From NCBI GenBank assembly GCA_019084025.1, contig JAHRBI010000007.1, positions 124,001 through 188,000 of the forward strand: 64,000 nt of DNA, given 5' to 3'. The position numbers and the translations under genes were made by a program. The stretch comes from Burkholderiaceae bacterium DAT-1 (GTDB taxonomy: Bacteria; Pseudomonadota; Gammaproteobacteria; Burkholderiales; Chitinimonadaceae). A model generated the notes under the pieces. The model had not been told where the DNA came from. It saw nothing but the letters and a program-made list of their open reading frames with translations, and made no database searches. Shown here in pieces: positions 1-14,740 of this stretch. The number at the start of each line of letters is the position of its first letter. Position 1 is the first letter of the stretch.

Positions 1-491
1 AGGGCAAGCAAAGCCTGGCGCAGTTCGACTTCCGTATCTGCGTTGCCAATTCTACGGCGGAGTAGCATGCCTTTCAGGCCAAGATGCTGCTCGACGATGT
101 TGCGCATGTCCATTGCAACTGCCTGCAGATGTTCCGGTAATTTGCTGGATACTTTGGATGCGGGGGTGGCAAGCTCTTCGTTGCTCGCAATGGTGTCTGC
201 AATATCCATCTGTGCAGGCATCAGTTGCGTAGGCTCCCCCTCGGCAAGGATGGTAGGGGCATCATTGCCGTCAGAGACAAGCTCAATGAACTGCTGGCTG
301 ATCAATTCGTCTACCAGGCTCTCATTGTTTCCAAGTGAGACTGAGAGAGTCTTGATCTCTTCAAGGGACTTGCTGCCGTCGATTTGCAGCAATAAGGTGC
401 GCTTTCGCATTGGCAGCTTGTGTTCGCCCTCGCGAACTTGTAAAGCCGCAATTCCAGCATCGGTTTTGCGGAGCATGGTACCCACCTTCAT
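1..491 (-). CDS. Unknown protein, possibly winged-helix-like (3' end beyond window)
   Basis: An open frame begins at an ATG at 489-491 (minus strand), preceded by a purine-rich AGGGGAG, and stays open to the left edge, so at least 163 residues are present and the C-terminus is missing. It begins MKVGTMLRKTDAGIAALQ. Residues about 25-75 (PMRKRTLLLQIDGSKSLEEI, then FIELV) resemble the common pattern in which a short helical unit with an IDG turn precedes a small winged-helix-like segment. The middle (about 75-115) is acidic and low in complexity; the end (about 118 onward) is helical. I do not recognise a named family and assign no function. It is divergent from the PrpR-type gene across a 193-base gap. 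Confidence 0.6.
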   Translation of the reverse strand, partial: MKVGTMLRKTDAGIAALQVREGEHKLPMRKRTLLLQIDGSKSLEEIKTLSVSLGNNESLVDELISQQFIELVSDGNDAPTILAEGEPTQLMPAQMDIADTIASNEELATPASKVSSKLPEHLQAVAMDMRNIVEQHLGLKGMLLRRRIGNADTEVELRQALLA

Positions 492-684
492 TCTCCCCTA
501 TATATCTTGTATTGTTACGTAGCCGCCAACATTAGCACAAAAGCATACTCCCGCTGTGAAATATTGGACAATAGGCGTAAAACTCGGCGCTTGTGTTGCA
601 ATGCGACAAACAATGCTGAAGGGTTTGATTACGGCAGGTACAATTCAAGAATGAATCATCAATTCACATCTGAAATGAAATGGC

Positions 685-2589
685 ATGACTAGGCAGATAG
701 TGCTCAGTAATTCGCCACGCATTCTGGTCTTTGCTACATACCATTTGGGTCAGCTCATCCATTCGGTCGTGTCCGCCCATGCGCCCCGTGTTGTGCTGAA
801 GGTCGTGAAAGCAACAGCAGACGAGTTGCAGCAACGCATGAAGCTGGAAGCGGATACATTTTTGCCTGACGTAGTGCTGGCTGCAGGAAGAGGGGCTGAT
901 TGGATTCGGGCGCATGCGGCTGTGCCGGTCGTGGTGATTGAGGCGGGTAGTTTGGCGTTGCTGGAAGCAATCGCCAGAGCACGCCAGAGCCACGCCAAAG
1001 TTGTCGTGGTTGGTCGCGAGCGGCTGCATACCCAGTTCCAGCGGCTTGCCGGATTAATCCCCGATGAGGTGGCGTATTTCCGTTACGAGCTAGATTCGGA
1101 TGTAATGGAGATGCTGGCGTCGCTTGAGTGCGCGACTGATGTGGCAATTGTAGGCTCAAGCCGAATTGTCGAGCTTGCTGGCGCACATGCGTTGCAGGGC
1201 GAGCTGGTGTATTCGATTGAATCGGTGATGCGGGCATTGCAGAGTGCTTTGGAGCTGGTTCGTCTAGCGCATCTTGAAAAGGCGCGTCGCGAACGAATCG
1301 ATAGAATTCTCGAAGGGTTGGCTGAAGGGGTTGCTGCGGTAGACATGCAAGGGCGTCTTCAGACCGTGAATCCTGCATTGGCCCGCCTGCTTGGTACTAC
1401 ACCAGCTTGGGCGGAAGGCAGAATCTTGTCAGAAATGGCAAGTGATCTCGCGATGGATGCAGTATTGCGCACAGGTGATCCAGTACGTGATACCGTGGTA
1501 CAGTTGTCTGGAAAGACATTACTGGCACAAAAAATTCCGCTCTACGAGGCTGGCGTACAGGTGGGCGCCGTCCTCACCTTGCAGGCGACTGCCTCGATTG
1601 AGCGCGCAGACCGAAGTTTAAAGGCAAGACACAGGACAAACCGGTTCCGCGCCAAATATACACTTGATCAAGTGGTGGGAGAGTCTGCTGCCATCAATCA
1701 AGCCAAATCATTGGCAAGATTGTATGGCGATAGTGATGCGTCCGTGTTAATTATTGGCGAATCAGGTACGGGCAAGGAATTGTTTGCTCAGGGAATCCAT
1801 CGAGCTTCCGCACGCTGTAATGAGCCATTTGTTGCGGTAAATTGTGCTGCCTTCCCCGAAACGCTGCTCGAATCCGAATTGTTTGGGTACGAGGAGGGCG
1901 CATTTACGGGCTCAAGACGTGGCGGTAAGCCTGGATTATTTGAAGTCGCAGAGGGTGGAACGCTGTTTCTCGATGAAATAGCGGATATGCCGGTGACGCT
2001 GCAATCCAGATTGTTACGCGTATTGCAGGAGCGTGAAGTGCTGCGTTTGGGGGCGACAGACCCCGTGCCCATTGATGTACGCATTATTGCCGCAACGCAT
2101 GCCAACTTGCTGGATGCAGTACTGGAAGGTACATTTCGCCGGGATTTGTATTACCGGCTAGCGATTCTGACGCTTCACATTCCGCCGCTTCATGCGCGTG
2201 TCGAGGATATTCCGCAGATCGCCCGGGCCATGCTGAACGATATTCAGTCTCGCTTGGGCAAACAGTGGCAAATGGCGAGATTAATTCAATGGTTAACCGA
2301 AAATACAGCACATTATATGTGGCCTGGCAATGTTAGAGAGCTTCAGAATATTTTGGAGCGATTGTCTGCCTTTGCTGCTATCCATGGTGACATGGATGAA
2401 TCCCAATTCCGTTTGTTAGTGCCGGAAATCGAAAATCATGAAGCAGTTGAAGGTGTGCTTGCCGGTAAAATCAATCAATTACGGCGCGATGAAGCGATGA
2501 GTATGGTCGCACTGTGTGGTGGTGACCGAGTGGCAGCTGCAAAGCGGCTAGGCGTATCGCGTACGACACTTTGGAGACTTTTGCGATAG
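685..2589 (+). CDS. PrpR-family sigma-54-dependent transcriptional activator
   Basis: A 634-residue bacterial enhancer-binding protein. Residues about 10-195 resemble the PrpR N-terminal sensor domain, about 200-300 look PAS-like, and about 328-560 form the AAA+ sigma-54 interaction domain, with Walker A GESGTGKE at 358-365, the sigma-54 contact loop GAFTG at 405-409, and a Walker B-like TLFLDEI. A Fis-type HTH closes the protein (SRTTLWRLLR). It would remodel sigma-54 holoenzyme at -24/-12 promoters after sensing a small ligand. In many proteobacteria PrpR controls propionate (methylcitrate) genes, but no prp gene is within reach here; the neighbours are an unknown gene and zipA. The regulon is unknown. 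Family call is firm, ligand is not. Confidence 0.85.
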   Translation: MTRQIVLSNSPRILVFATYHLGQLIHSVVSAHAPRVVLKVVKATADELQQRMKLEADTFLPDVVLAAGRGADWIRAHAAVPVVVIEAGSLALLEAIARARQSHAKVVVVGRERLHTQFQRLAGLIPDEVAYFRYELDSDVMEMLASLECATDVAIVGSSRIVELAGAHALQGELVYSIESVMRALQSALELVRLAHLEKARRERIDRILEGLAEGVAAVDMQGRLQTVNPALARLLGTTPAWAEGRILSEMASDLAMDAVLRTGDPVRDTVVQLSGKTLLAQKIPLYEAGVQVGAVLTLQATASIERADRSLKARHRTNRFRAKYTLDQVVGESAAINQAKSLARLYGDSDASVLIIGESGTGKELFAQGIHRASARCNEPFVAVNCAAFPETLLESELFGYEEGAFTGSRRGGKPGLFEVAEGGTLFLDEIADMPVTLQSRLLRVLQEREVLRLGATDPVPIDVRIIAATHANLLDAVLEGTFRRDLYYRLAILTLHIPPLHARVEDIPQIARAMLNDIQSRLGKQWQMARLIQWLTENTAHYMWPGNVRELQNILERLSAFAAIHGDMDESQFRLLVPEIENHEAVEGVLAGKINQLRRDEAMSMVALCGGDRVAAAKRLGVSRTTLWRLLR

Positions 2590-2684
2590 TGGTATTGGCG
2601 AGTGCGTCTTGTTCCGTTAAGCTCCGTCATGAACGATTGTGCATCCACAATATGCCCCATGCATACTTCTGAAGATAGTTTTAA

Positions 2685-3773
2685 ATGAGTGAATTTCATC
2701 TGATTACCCTAGGCGTGGCGCTGGCAATAGTAGCAGCCGTATGGGGCTTCAATATTTGGCAGGAGCACCGTTTTAAAAAACGTGCCGCTGCTGCGTTTTC
2801 GCGCAATCATCCCGATGTTTTGCTCGAAACGCCAAAAAACAACGTACGGCCAGGCGAGTCTGTCAGGCGCGTGGAACCGTCTATGGGCGCTGGCCAGGCT
2901 GCAATAGAAGCATCCAATGTCCCTGTGCTGAACGACCAAATTTCAGTTGTGGCAGACATGGTAGAGGTGGATTCGCCTCTGGCAATCGCTGCAGCCATGC
3001 TGGATCCTGCATATGACTTCATTGGTGACGTGCATTTCGGCGAGCCAGTCTCTGCCAAAGAAATCCCTGCGTTTGAGCTGGGGCGCCGCGTATGCGTGCT
3101 CGGCCTGTCCGAACGAGACGAGTGGGAAATTGTCAGTACTGAGGGGCGATATGAAGATTTGCGCGTGGGCGTACAACTCGTAGATCGTCAGGGTCCTTTG
3201 AATGAAGGGCATCTTGCAGTGTTCTGCGAACAGGTTAATGCATTCGCTGAAAAGCACGGCGGCGTTGCCACCTTTCCTCGCCGCGAAGACAAATTGCGCA
3301 TTGCTCGCGAACTGGATCGCCTGTGCGCACAAATGGATGCCATTATTGGATTAAATGTGGTGTCCAGCCGTAATCCGTTTCCGATCTCCCGCGTGCAGGC
3401 ATGTGCCGAAGGTGCGGGTCTGAAAATGGAATCCGATGGCGTGTTTTATGCCAGAACCGAATCAGGGCGTAAGTCATTTGTGCTGATGGATAGGCATAAT
3501 CGTCCGCTTGATTCGCTTGAGGATACGCCTTCCGTTACGCTGCTTCTGGATGTACCTCGCGTCGCTGGCGGACAGGACGCCTTTGACAAGATGACGGATC
3601 TGGCTCAGCAACTGGCTCTCACGCTTGGCGGTGACCTGGTTGACGATGAAAGCCGTTCGCTCAATCCTTCGGATTTGGCTAGTATCCGTAAAAAGCTCGG
3701 ACAGATTGAAATCATGATGGATGAGCATGGTATGCCATCTGGTGGGGTGGTTGCCTGCCGCTTGTTCAGTTAG
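2685..3773 (+). CDS. zipA: Cell division protein ZipA
   Basis: A 362-residue bitopic membrane protein. The N-terminus has one membrane segment (about residues 5-24, LGVALAIVAAVWGFNIW), followed by a basic patch (RFKKR), a long variable linker, and a C-terminal region (about 220-358) matching the ZipA FtsZ-binding domain, ending in PSGGVVACRLF. ZipA tethers FtsZ protofilaments to the inner membrane at the division site. It is followed 72 bases later by ligA, a recurrent zipA-ligA pairing in betaproteobacteria. The linker is shorter and less P/Q-rich than in the enteric protein. No strong ribosome-binding site precedes the ATG, so the start is likely rather than certain. Confidence 0.85.
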   Translation: MSEFHLITLGVALAIVAAVWGFNIWQEHRFKKRAAAAFSRNHPDVLLETPKNNVRPGESVRRVEPSMGAGQAAIEASNVPVLNDQISVVADMVEVDSPLAIAAAMLDPAYDFIGDVHFGEPVSAKEIPAFELGRRVCVLGLSERDEWEIVSTEGRYEDLRVGVQLVDRQGPLNEGHLAVFCEQVNAFAEKHGGVATFPRREDKLRIARELDRLCAQMDAIIGLNVVSSRNPFPISRVQACAEGAGLKMESDGVFYARTESGRKSFVLMDRHNRPLDSLEDTPSVTLLLDVPRVAGGQDAFDKMTDLAQQLALTLGGDLVDDESRSLNPSDLASIRKKLGQIEIMMDEHGMPSGGVVACRLFS

Positions 3774-3845
3774 CTTGGTTGTTAAATGTTAATTTTGAGC
3801 GGTGCCGCAATACTTGCTGCACCGCTTTTCATTTGGATGTGATGA

Positions 3846-5933
<2,088 letters not shown>

Positions 5934-5982
5934 TGCGGCTGATACTTATATTTGCCACGTTTTTCCAATAAGATGTGCCGGA

Positions 5983-6050
5983 TGTCGAAAATCGACAGAT
6001 TCAGAACGACAGGGAATTTGAACAACCTCGTCTACGTTTGAAAGTAGACG
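5983..6050. other. Two perfect short hairpins between ligA and galU
   Basis: Two inverted repeats lie in the 145-base ligA-galU gap. TGTCGA/TCGACA (5983-5988 with 5992-5997) has a three-base loop. CGTCTAC/GTAGACG (6029-6035 with 6044-6050) has an eight-base loop and ends 28 bases before the galU start. Neither is followed by a T-run, so they are not classical terminators. They could be an operator or leader structure for galU; function is not shown by sequence alone. Confidence 0.35.
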
Positions 6051-6078
6051 TACATGGCTAGATGGAATTTGGATAAGG

Positions 6079-6972
6079 ATGCAAAACGTCATGCGTAAGG
6101 TTACTAAGGCGGTTTTTCCGGTAGCAGGTCTGGGAACTCGTTTCCTGCCGGCCACTAAGGCCAGTCCTAAGGAAATGTTGAATGTTGTAGATAAACCTTT
6201 GATTCAATATGCTGTTGAAGAAGCTGTTGCAGCCGGTATTACCGATCTTATCTTTGTGACTGGTCGGAACAAGCGCTCCATCGAAGATCACTTCGATAAG
6301 GCATACGAACTGGAAAACGAACTCGCCGCTAAGAACAAGCAGGCGCTGCTCGACATGGTGCGCAATATCATCCCGAAAAACGTAACATGTGCGTATGTCC
6401 GCCAATCTGAAGCCCTGGGCCTGGGGCACGCCGTGCTGTGTTCACGTCCTTTGGTGGGCGATGAGCCATTTGCGGTTATTTTGGCTGACGATTTGATCGA
6501 TGCCGATGTGCCGGTCATGCGCCAGATGGTTGATCTCTACCATGACACCCATAGTTCGGTGATAGGGGTAGAGGAAGTGCCGCACGAAGATACAAGCTCA
6601 TACGGTATTGTTTCCACAGAGCTGAATGACAAGGGGCTGCAGAAGGTTGTTGGCATCGTCGAGAAGCCAAAGCCAGAAGAAGCACCTTCGAATCTGGCTG
6701 TGGTTGGCCGTTATGTGTTGTCGCCCCGCATTTTCAGGCATCTGATCAATGCCAAGCCGGGTAAGGGGGGCGAAATCCAGCTGACTGATGCAATTGCAGC
6801 ACTTCTGGAAGAAGAACGTGTCATTGCACATCCATTTGCTGGACAGCGCTTTGACTGCGGCAACAAGCTAGGGTACCTTCAGGCTACGCTGTCTTACGGG
6901 TGCAAGCATCCGGAAATCGGCACTGAGTTTTCAAACTTCCTCAGCGATTTCTGCCGCACCCACGTGCTGTAA
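6079..6972 (+). CDS. galU: UTP-glucose-1-phosphate uridylyltransferase GalU
   Basis: A 297-residue nucleotidyltransferase that makes UDP-glucose from glucose-1-phosphate and UTP, feeding cell-surface polysaccharide synthesis. The N-terminal signature [18 protein letters not shown] is complete, followed by the Rossmann-like region with LADDLID and the substrate region VEKP. Length matches bacterial GalU. The ATG at 6079 has GGATAAGG just upstream; an internal Met three codons later is an alternative start. A strong terminator follows directly, so galU is the last gene of its unit. Confidence 0.96.
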   Translation: MQNVMRKVTKAVFPVAGLGTRFLPATKASPKEMLNVVDKPLIQYAVEEAVAAGITDLIFVTGRNKRSIEDHFDKAYELENELAAKNKQALLDMVRNIIPKNVTCAYVRQSEALGLGHAVLCSRPLVGDEPFAVILADDLIDADVPVMRQMVDLYHDTHSSVIGVEEVPHEDTSSYGIVSTELNDKGLQKVVGIVEKPKPEEAPSNLAVVGRYVLSPRIFRHLINAKPGKGGEIQLTDAIAALLEEERVIAHPFAGQRFDCGNKLGYLQATLSYGCKHPEIGTEFSNFLSDFCRTHVL

Positions 6973-6995
6973 ACGCGGTTATCCCCGTTTCCCAA

Positions 6996-7031
6996 ACCCG
7001 CGTCAGGCTGCGTGCCTCACGCGGGTTTTTT
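6996..7031 (+). terminator. Rho-independent terminator after galU
   Basis: ACCCGCGTCAGGC pairs with GCCTCACGCGGGT with one mismatch around a five-base loop, followed by six Ts (7026-7031). It lies 24 bases past the galU stop codon. Confidence 0.9.
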
Positions 7032-7072
7032 ATGGGGACTATCAATTTAACCGTTCATGAAAGAGTATTCGA

Positions 7073-7819
7073 ATGCTGGCAATTTTGGGAGGCACTGGCC
7101 TCGCACGATTAAAAAACCTCAATATTACGCATCGTCAGGTAGTGCGGACGCCGTATGGCGAGCCCTCTGGCGCACTGACTTTTGGTGAAGTAAATGATCA
7201 CCATGTGGTATTCCTAGCTCGACACGGCTACGGACATACCATTCCTCCGCACCAGATTAACTATCGCGCCAATATCTGGGCGCTTGCCGATCTGGGGGTG
7301 AAGCGCGTCGTCTCCATTTGTACGGTGGGGGGGATTCGTGAAGATTTGGCACCGGGTACGCTGGTGGTACCCGATCAACTGATTGATTACACATGGGGAC
7401 GTGCGCACACCTTCTTTGACGGTGGCGAAAAGCCGGTGACACACATCGACTTTACCGAACCCTATTGCCCTAAGCTCCGTGCGCGAATTTTGAAGGCTGC
7501 ACGCGGTGCACATCAACGCGTGATGGATGGTGCGGTATATGCGGCAACGCAAGGTCCGCGTCTTGAGACGGCCGCTGAAATCAACCGGTTGGGACGCGAT
7601 GGCGCAGATATCGTCGGGATGACTGCAATGCCCGAAGCCGGTCTGGCGCGCGAGGCAGGTTTGAGCTATGCGGCGATTGCCGTCGTGGCAAACTGGGCAG
7701 CTGGTCGTGGCGATAGCCGTCAGCATGTTGACCTTGGCGCAGCTGAATCAGTCTATGGTGAAGCCATGGAAAGTGTTCATAGCATTCTCGATTTATTGGT
7801 GAAAGTCGATGGCGATTAA
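7073..7819 (+). CDS. S-methyl-5'-thioinosine phosphorylase (MTAP/PNP family)
   Basis: A 248-residue purine nucleoside phosphorylase of the methylthioadenosine phosphorylase branch. Visible family features are the N-terminal LAILGGTG, the ARHG(YG)H phosphate-site region with PPHQINYRANIWAL, and the MTAMPEAGLAREAG segment near residues 182-195. The form with a short NYRANIWAL motif and about 245 residues matches the Pseudomonas-type enzyme that splits methylthioinosine during recycling of polyamine and quorum-signal by-products; that substrate choice is inference. Its 3' end overlaps the start of the deformylase gene by 11 bases, so the two are translationally coupled. Confidence 0.82.
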   Translation: MLAILGGTGLARLKNLNITHRQVVRTPYGEPSGALTFGEVNDHHVVFLARHGYGHTIPPHQINYRANIWALADLGVKRVVSICTVGGIREDLAPGTLVVPDQLIDYTWGRAHTFFDGGEKPVTHIDFTEPYCPKLRARILKAARGAHQRVMDGAVYAATQGPRLETAAEINRLGRDGADIVGMTAMPEAGLAREAGLSYAAIAVVANWAAGRGDSRQHVDLGAAESVYGEAMESVHSILDLLVKVDGD

Positions 7820-8327
7820 ACCTGTCACCCGCATGGGGGCTGCGGTATTAAGAGAAACGGCAGCACCGGTTACACAGTTTGGCTCTGATGATCTCCTGGC
7901 GATCGTTCAGGATCTGAAAGATACGATGGCTGCTGAAAATGGAGCAGGCATTGCTGCGCCACAAATTGGCGTGGGCATCCAGCTTGTGATATTCGGTGGC
8001 TTCAAAAGTAGTCGCTATCCAGATGCCGAAGACATCCCATTTACTGTTCTATGCAATCCAACCGTGACACCACTCGATAATGATATCGAAGAGGCATGGG
8101 AGGGATGCTTGAGCGTGCCGGGTATGCGTGGTCTGGTACCACGTCATGCCAGCGTGCGCTATCAGGGCTTTGATGAGTTCGGGCAGGTAATCGATCGCAC
8201 CGTAGCGGGATTTCATGCGCGTGTGGTTCAGCACGAATGTGATCACCTTTTTGGTATGTTGTATCCTATGCGGGTGCGCGATTTGCGCAATTTCGGCTAC
8301 GAGCAGGAATTGTTTCCGCTCCGCTGA
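7809..8327 (+). CDS. def: Peptide deformylase
   Basis: A 172-residue metallo-hydrolase that removes the formyl group from nascent protein N-termini. All three signature motifs are present: GAGIAAPQ (45-52), EGCLS (98-102, metal ligand Cys100) and HECDH (142-146, two His ligands and the catalytic Glu). Its ATG lies inside the end of the upstream phosphorylase gene. It is not beside fmt here, which suggests it may be one of several deformylases in the genome; that cannot be tested in this window. Confidence 0.95.
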   Translation: MAIKPVTRMGAAVLRETAAPVTQFGSDDLLAIVQDLKDTMAAENGAGIAAPQIGVGIQLVIFGGFKSSRYPDAEDIPFTVLCNPTVTPLDNDIEEAWEGCLSVPGMRGLVPRHASVRYQGFDEFGQVIDRTVAGFHARVVQHECDHLFGMLYPMRVRDLRNFGYEQELFPLR

Positions 8328-8473
8328 TATCGTTGATTCATGATTGGTTCACATTCACCGGCGTAAATTCTGTCTCTAATGTCGACAAAGCCGAACCAAA
8401 GGGATTTGCGTCAATCTAAACAGACGTAGGTTGCCATCTTGGCTGACTTGAAACGCGTCAGGAGGACTCAATC

Positions 8474-8911
8474 ATGAATCGCAGCAAAGTATGGGCCACA
8501 CTTGCTGGTGTGGCGCTCGCTTCTTCGGCATTGTCGGCGCATGCTGCCCACTGGCATGGCCATTTTCATCATCGCGATGTCACAGTCTGGCGGGGTGGAT
8601 ACTGGCACCACGGGCCGCACCTTGGGCGGGATGGATGGTGGTGGGTAGTGGGGAGTGGCTGGTATCTGTATCCGGATCCAGTGTACCCCTATCCGGATTT
8701 TTATCGCCCACCTGTAGTGGTTGAGCGCGTTCAGATTGAATCCCAGTCGCAATCGCCATCTCTGCTTCCGCAGCAGCAGTATTGGTATTTCTGTGAAGAT
8801 ACCAGGCAATACTATCCCTATGTGTCGACATGCAGTAGCGGGTGGAAGCCTGTTCCCGTGACGCCGCCTGTAGCTGTCGATACGCCAGCAACACCCAATA
8901 CAAACAAATGA
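8474..8911 (+). CDS. Small secreted His/Trp/Tyr-rich protein
   Basis: A 145-residue protein with a clear signal peptide (about 1-24, hydrophobic LAGVALASSALS, cleavage near AHA). The mature start is rich in His and Trp (HWHGHFHHRD, then WWWVVGSGWYLYP), the middle is rich in Tyr and Pro, residues about 97-120 contain a WYFCEDTRQYYPYV segment with a second Cys, and the tail is Pro/Thr rich. A strong AGGAGG precedes the ATG. Similar short proteins occur beside glycine-zipper lipoproteins in betaproteobacteria, as here. Periplasmic or outer-membrane location is expected; function is unknown. The His cluster could bind metal, but that is speculation. Confidence 0.75.
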   Translation: MNRSKVWATLAGVALASSALSAHAAHWHGHFHHRDVTVWRGGYWHHGPHLGRDGWWWVVGSGWYLYPDPVYPYPDFYRPPVVVERVQIESQSQSPSLLPQQQYWYFCEDTRQYYPYVSTCSSGWKPVPVTPPVAVDTPATPNTNK

Positions 8912-8936
8912 TGTAAATCTAAGGGAGGAAAACTAG

Positions 8937-9434
8937 ATGAAACGATTAATGGCATGTATTCCTGCAGCGGCTATCATGCTGGGCGGCTGTGCAACGCCGC
9001 GTGTGCCGACAGGCCCGACTGTTGCAGTGATGCCCGCGCCTGGCAAACCTTATGAAGTTTTCCAGGATGAGGAGCGGCAATGTCGCTCCAATGCATTAAG
9101 TGCGGCAAATGGTATGCAGAATTCGGGTGCCGATGAAAAGGTCGCAGCATCGATGATTGCGGGCGCTGCATTGGGCGCTGCGGCTGGCGCGCTGATTGGC
9201 GATAACCACCAAAGTGCAGGTGCAGGGGCGGGTGTGGGTATGCTAATGGGTGCTGTCAGTGGCGGGTCGTCGATTAGTCAGTCAAATCACGATGCGCAGT
9301 GGCAGTACAATAATACGTACAAGCAATGTATGTATGCGAAGGGGAATCAGGTACCGGGCTATGCCGCACCCGCGTTGCCGCCGCCCCCACCGCCAGCAGG
9401 GCCTGCTCCAAAGCCTCCCGCTACACCACAATAA
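8937..9434 (+). CDS. Glycine-zipper outer-membrane lipoprotein
   Basis: A 165-residue predicted lipoprotein: a short signal sequence ends in the lipobox LGGC (Cys18). Residues about 70-110 are a glycine-zipper region (AGAALGAAAGALIG, then AGAGAGVGMLMGAVSGG), a motif that inserts into membranes and oligomerises. The C-terminus is a proline tract. It follows the His/Trp-rich secreted gene by 25 bases with GGAGG before its ATG, and a strong terminator follows, so the two form a two-gene unit. Function unknown; related proteins are often annotated as hypothetical or surface-antigen-like lipoproteins. Confidence 0.8.
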   Translation: MKRLMACIPAAAIMLGGCATPRVPTGPTVAVMPAPGKPYEVFQDEERQCRSNALSAANGMQNSGADEKVAASMIAGAALGAAAGALIGDNHQSAGAGAGVGMLMGAVSGGSSISQSNHDAQWQYNNTYKQCMYAKGNQVPGYAAPALPPPPPPAGPAPKPPATPQ

Positions 9435-9463
9435 TCATGACATTGTTGTGACGTAATGCAGAC

Positions 9464-9490
9464 AACGCCGGATATCCTCCGGCGTTTTTT
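9464..9490 (+). terminator. Rho-independent terminator after the lipoprotein gene
   Basis: AACGCCGGA pairs perfectly with TCCGGCGTT around a five-base loop, and the stem runs into six Ts. It separates the envelope pair from the flagellar island. Confidence 0.92.
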
Positions 9491-9627
9491 CTTGTTGAGT
9501 CGATTGCTGCTGACTATGGTAAATCATAAGGCCAATTGAACATACAAACAGGCTAATCGATATCGAGGGAAGTTTTTCAACTAGCGGTGATTCTCCCACT
9601 GCGTCTTTCCCGCCTATCTGATTGGTC

Positions 9628-9643
9628 TGGCCTGAATATTGCT
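9628..9643 (+). promoter_or_regulatory. Sigma-54 (-24/-12) promoter of the maf/pse operon
   Basis: TGGCCTGAATATTGCT matches the sigma-54 consensus TGGCAC-N5-TTGC-W with the essential GG (9629-9630) and GC (9641-9642) exactly ten bases apart. It ends 60 bases before the Maf start codon and is the only good promoter in the 269-base gap after the lipoprotein gene. Transcription would start near 9654. Confidence 0.8.
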
Positions 9644-9703
9644 AAAGAACTTTGGGCGGCGCGTTTTGCCGACTGGTTTGAATAATGCGACGGGAAGACA
9701 AGC

Positions 9704-13966
<4,263 letters not shown>

Positions 13967-14029
13967 TTTCATAGTCAGTTAAACCGCGCCAGATTTTTAT
14001 TGTCGGCAAACCTGTGGACGGTGAACGCA

Positions 14030-14740
14030 ATGTCCCATGTCGCGATTATTCCTGCTCGAGGCGGCAGCAAGCGGATTCCCCGCAAAAATGTTCGTCTGTT
14101 TCATGGTAAACCCATGATTGTGTGGTCAATAGAGGCGGCAAAACAAAGCCACTGTTTTGATCGAATCGTGGTATCAACGGATGATGAGGAGATTGCCGGG
14201 ATTGCGTTGCAGGCAGGCGCTGAGGTACCTTTTTTGCGGCCTTCCCATCTGGCCGATGATCATAGTGGAACGGTTCCTGTTGTAGCGCATGCCATGGCCG
14301 AGCTTGGCAATTTGCCTACTGATGCGCTGATCTGCTGCATCTATGCAACCGCGCCCTTCATCCTGCCGGAAGACCTGAGACAAGGCTGTGCTTTAATGCT
14401 CGAACGCCAGGCAGACTATGCATTTCCGGTGACGACATTTCCTTTCCCAATTCAACGTGCACTGAGGCTTGATCCGCAGAGCGGTGCAAGCATGTTTTGG
14501 CCGGAGCATGCCGGAACGCGATCTCAGGATTTACCGACTGCGTGGCATGATGCCGGACAATTCTACTGGGGTACCCAGCAGGCATGGACAAGCGGGATTC
14601 ATCCGTTTCAAGCGAATGCGGTTGCCGTACCCATTCCCCGCCATCGTGTGCAGGATATTGATGTGCCAGAAGACTGGAAAAGAGCAGAGGTACTGCATCG
14701 GGTACTTGCGGATATGGATACAGTGGGAGTACCGGACTGA
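14030..14740 (+). CDS. pseF: Pseudaminic acid cytidylyltransferase PseF
   Basis: A 236-residue CMP-sugar synthetase that activates pseudaminic acid with CTP. The N-terminal signature IIPARGGSKRIPRKN is complete. I choose the ATG at 14030 because the family begins just before this motif and GGTGA lies upstream; a TTG at 14000 in frame would add ten unrelated residues. The 63 bases between pseC and this start contain no gene, so pseH is not here. The stop overlaps the pseG start (TGATG). Confidence 0.93.
   Translation: MSHVAIIPARGGSKRIPRKNVRLFHGKPMIVWSIEAAKQSHCFDRIVVSTDDEEIAGIALQAGAEVPFLRPSHLADDHSGTVPVVAHAMAELGNLPTDALICCIYATAPFILPEDLRQGCALMLERQADYAFPVTTFPFPIQRALRLDPQSGASMFWPEHAGTRSQDLPTAWHDAGQFYWGTQQAWTSGIHPFQANAVAVPIPRHRVQDIDVPEDWKRAEVLHRVLADMDTVGVPD

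Noticed and set aside
43-522. Plus-strand open frame of 159 residues at the left end
   Set aside because: It is antisense to the minus-strand gene that has a ribosome-binding site and better amino-acid composition; the plus frame is rich in Ser, Cys and Arg, typical of an antisense shadow.
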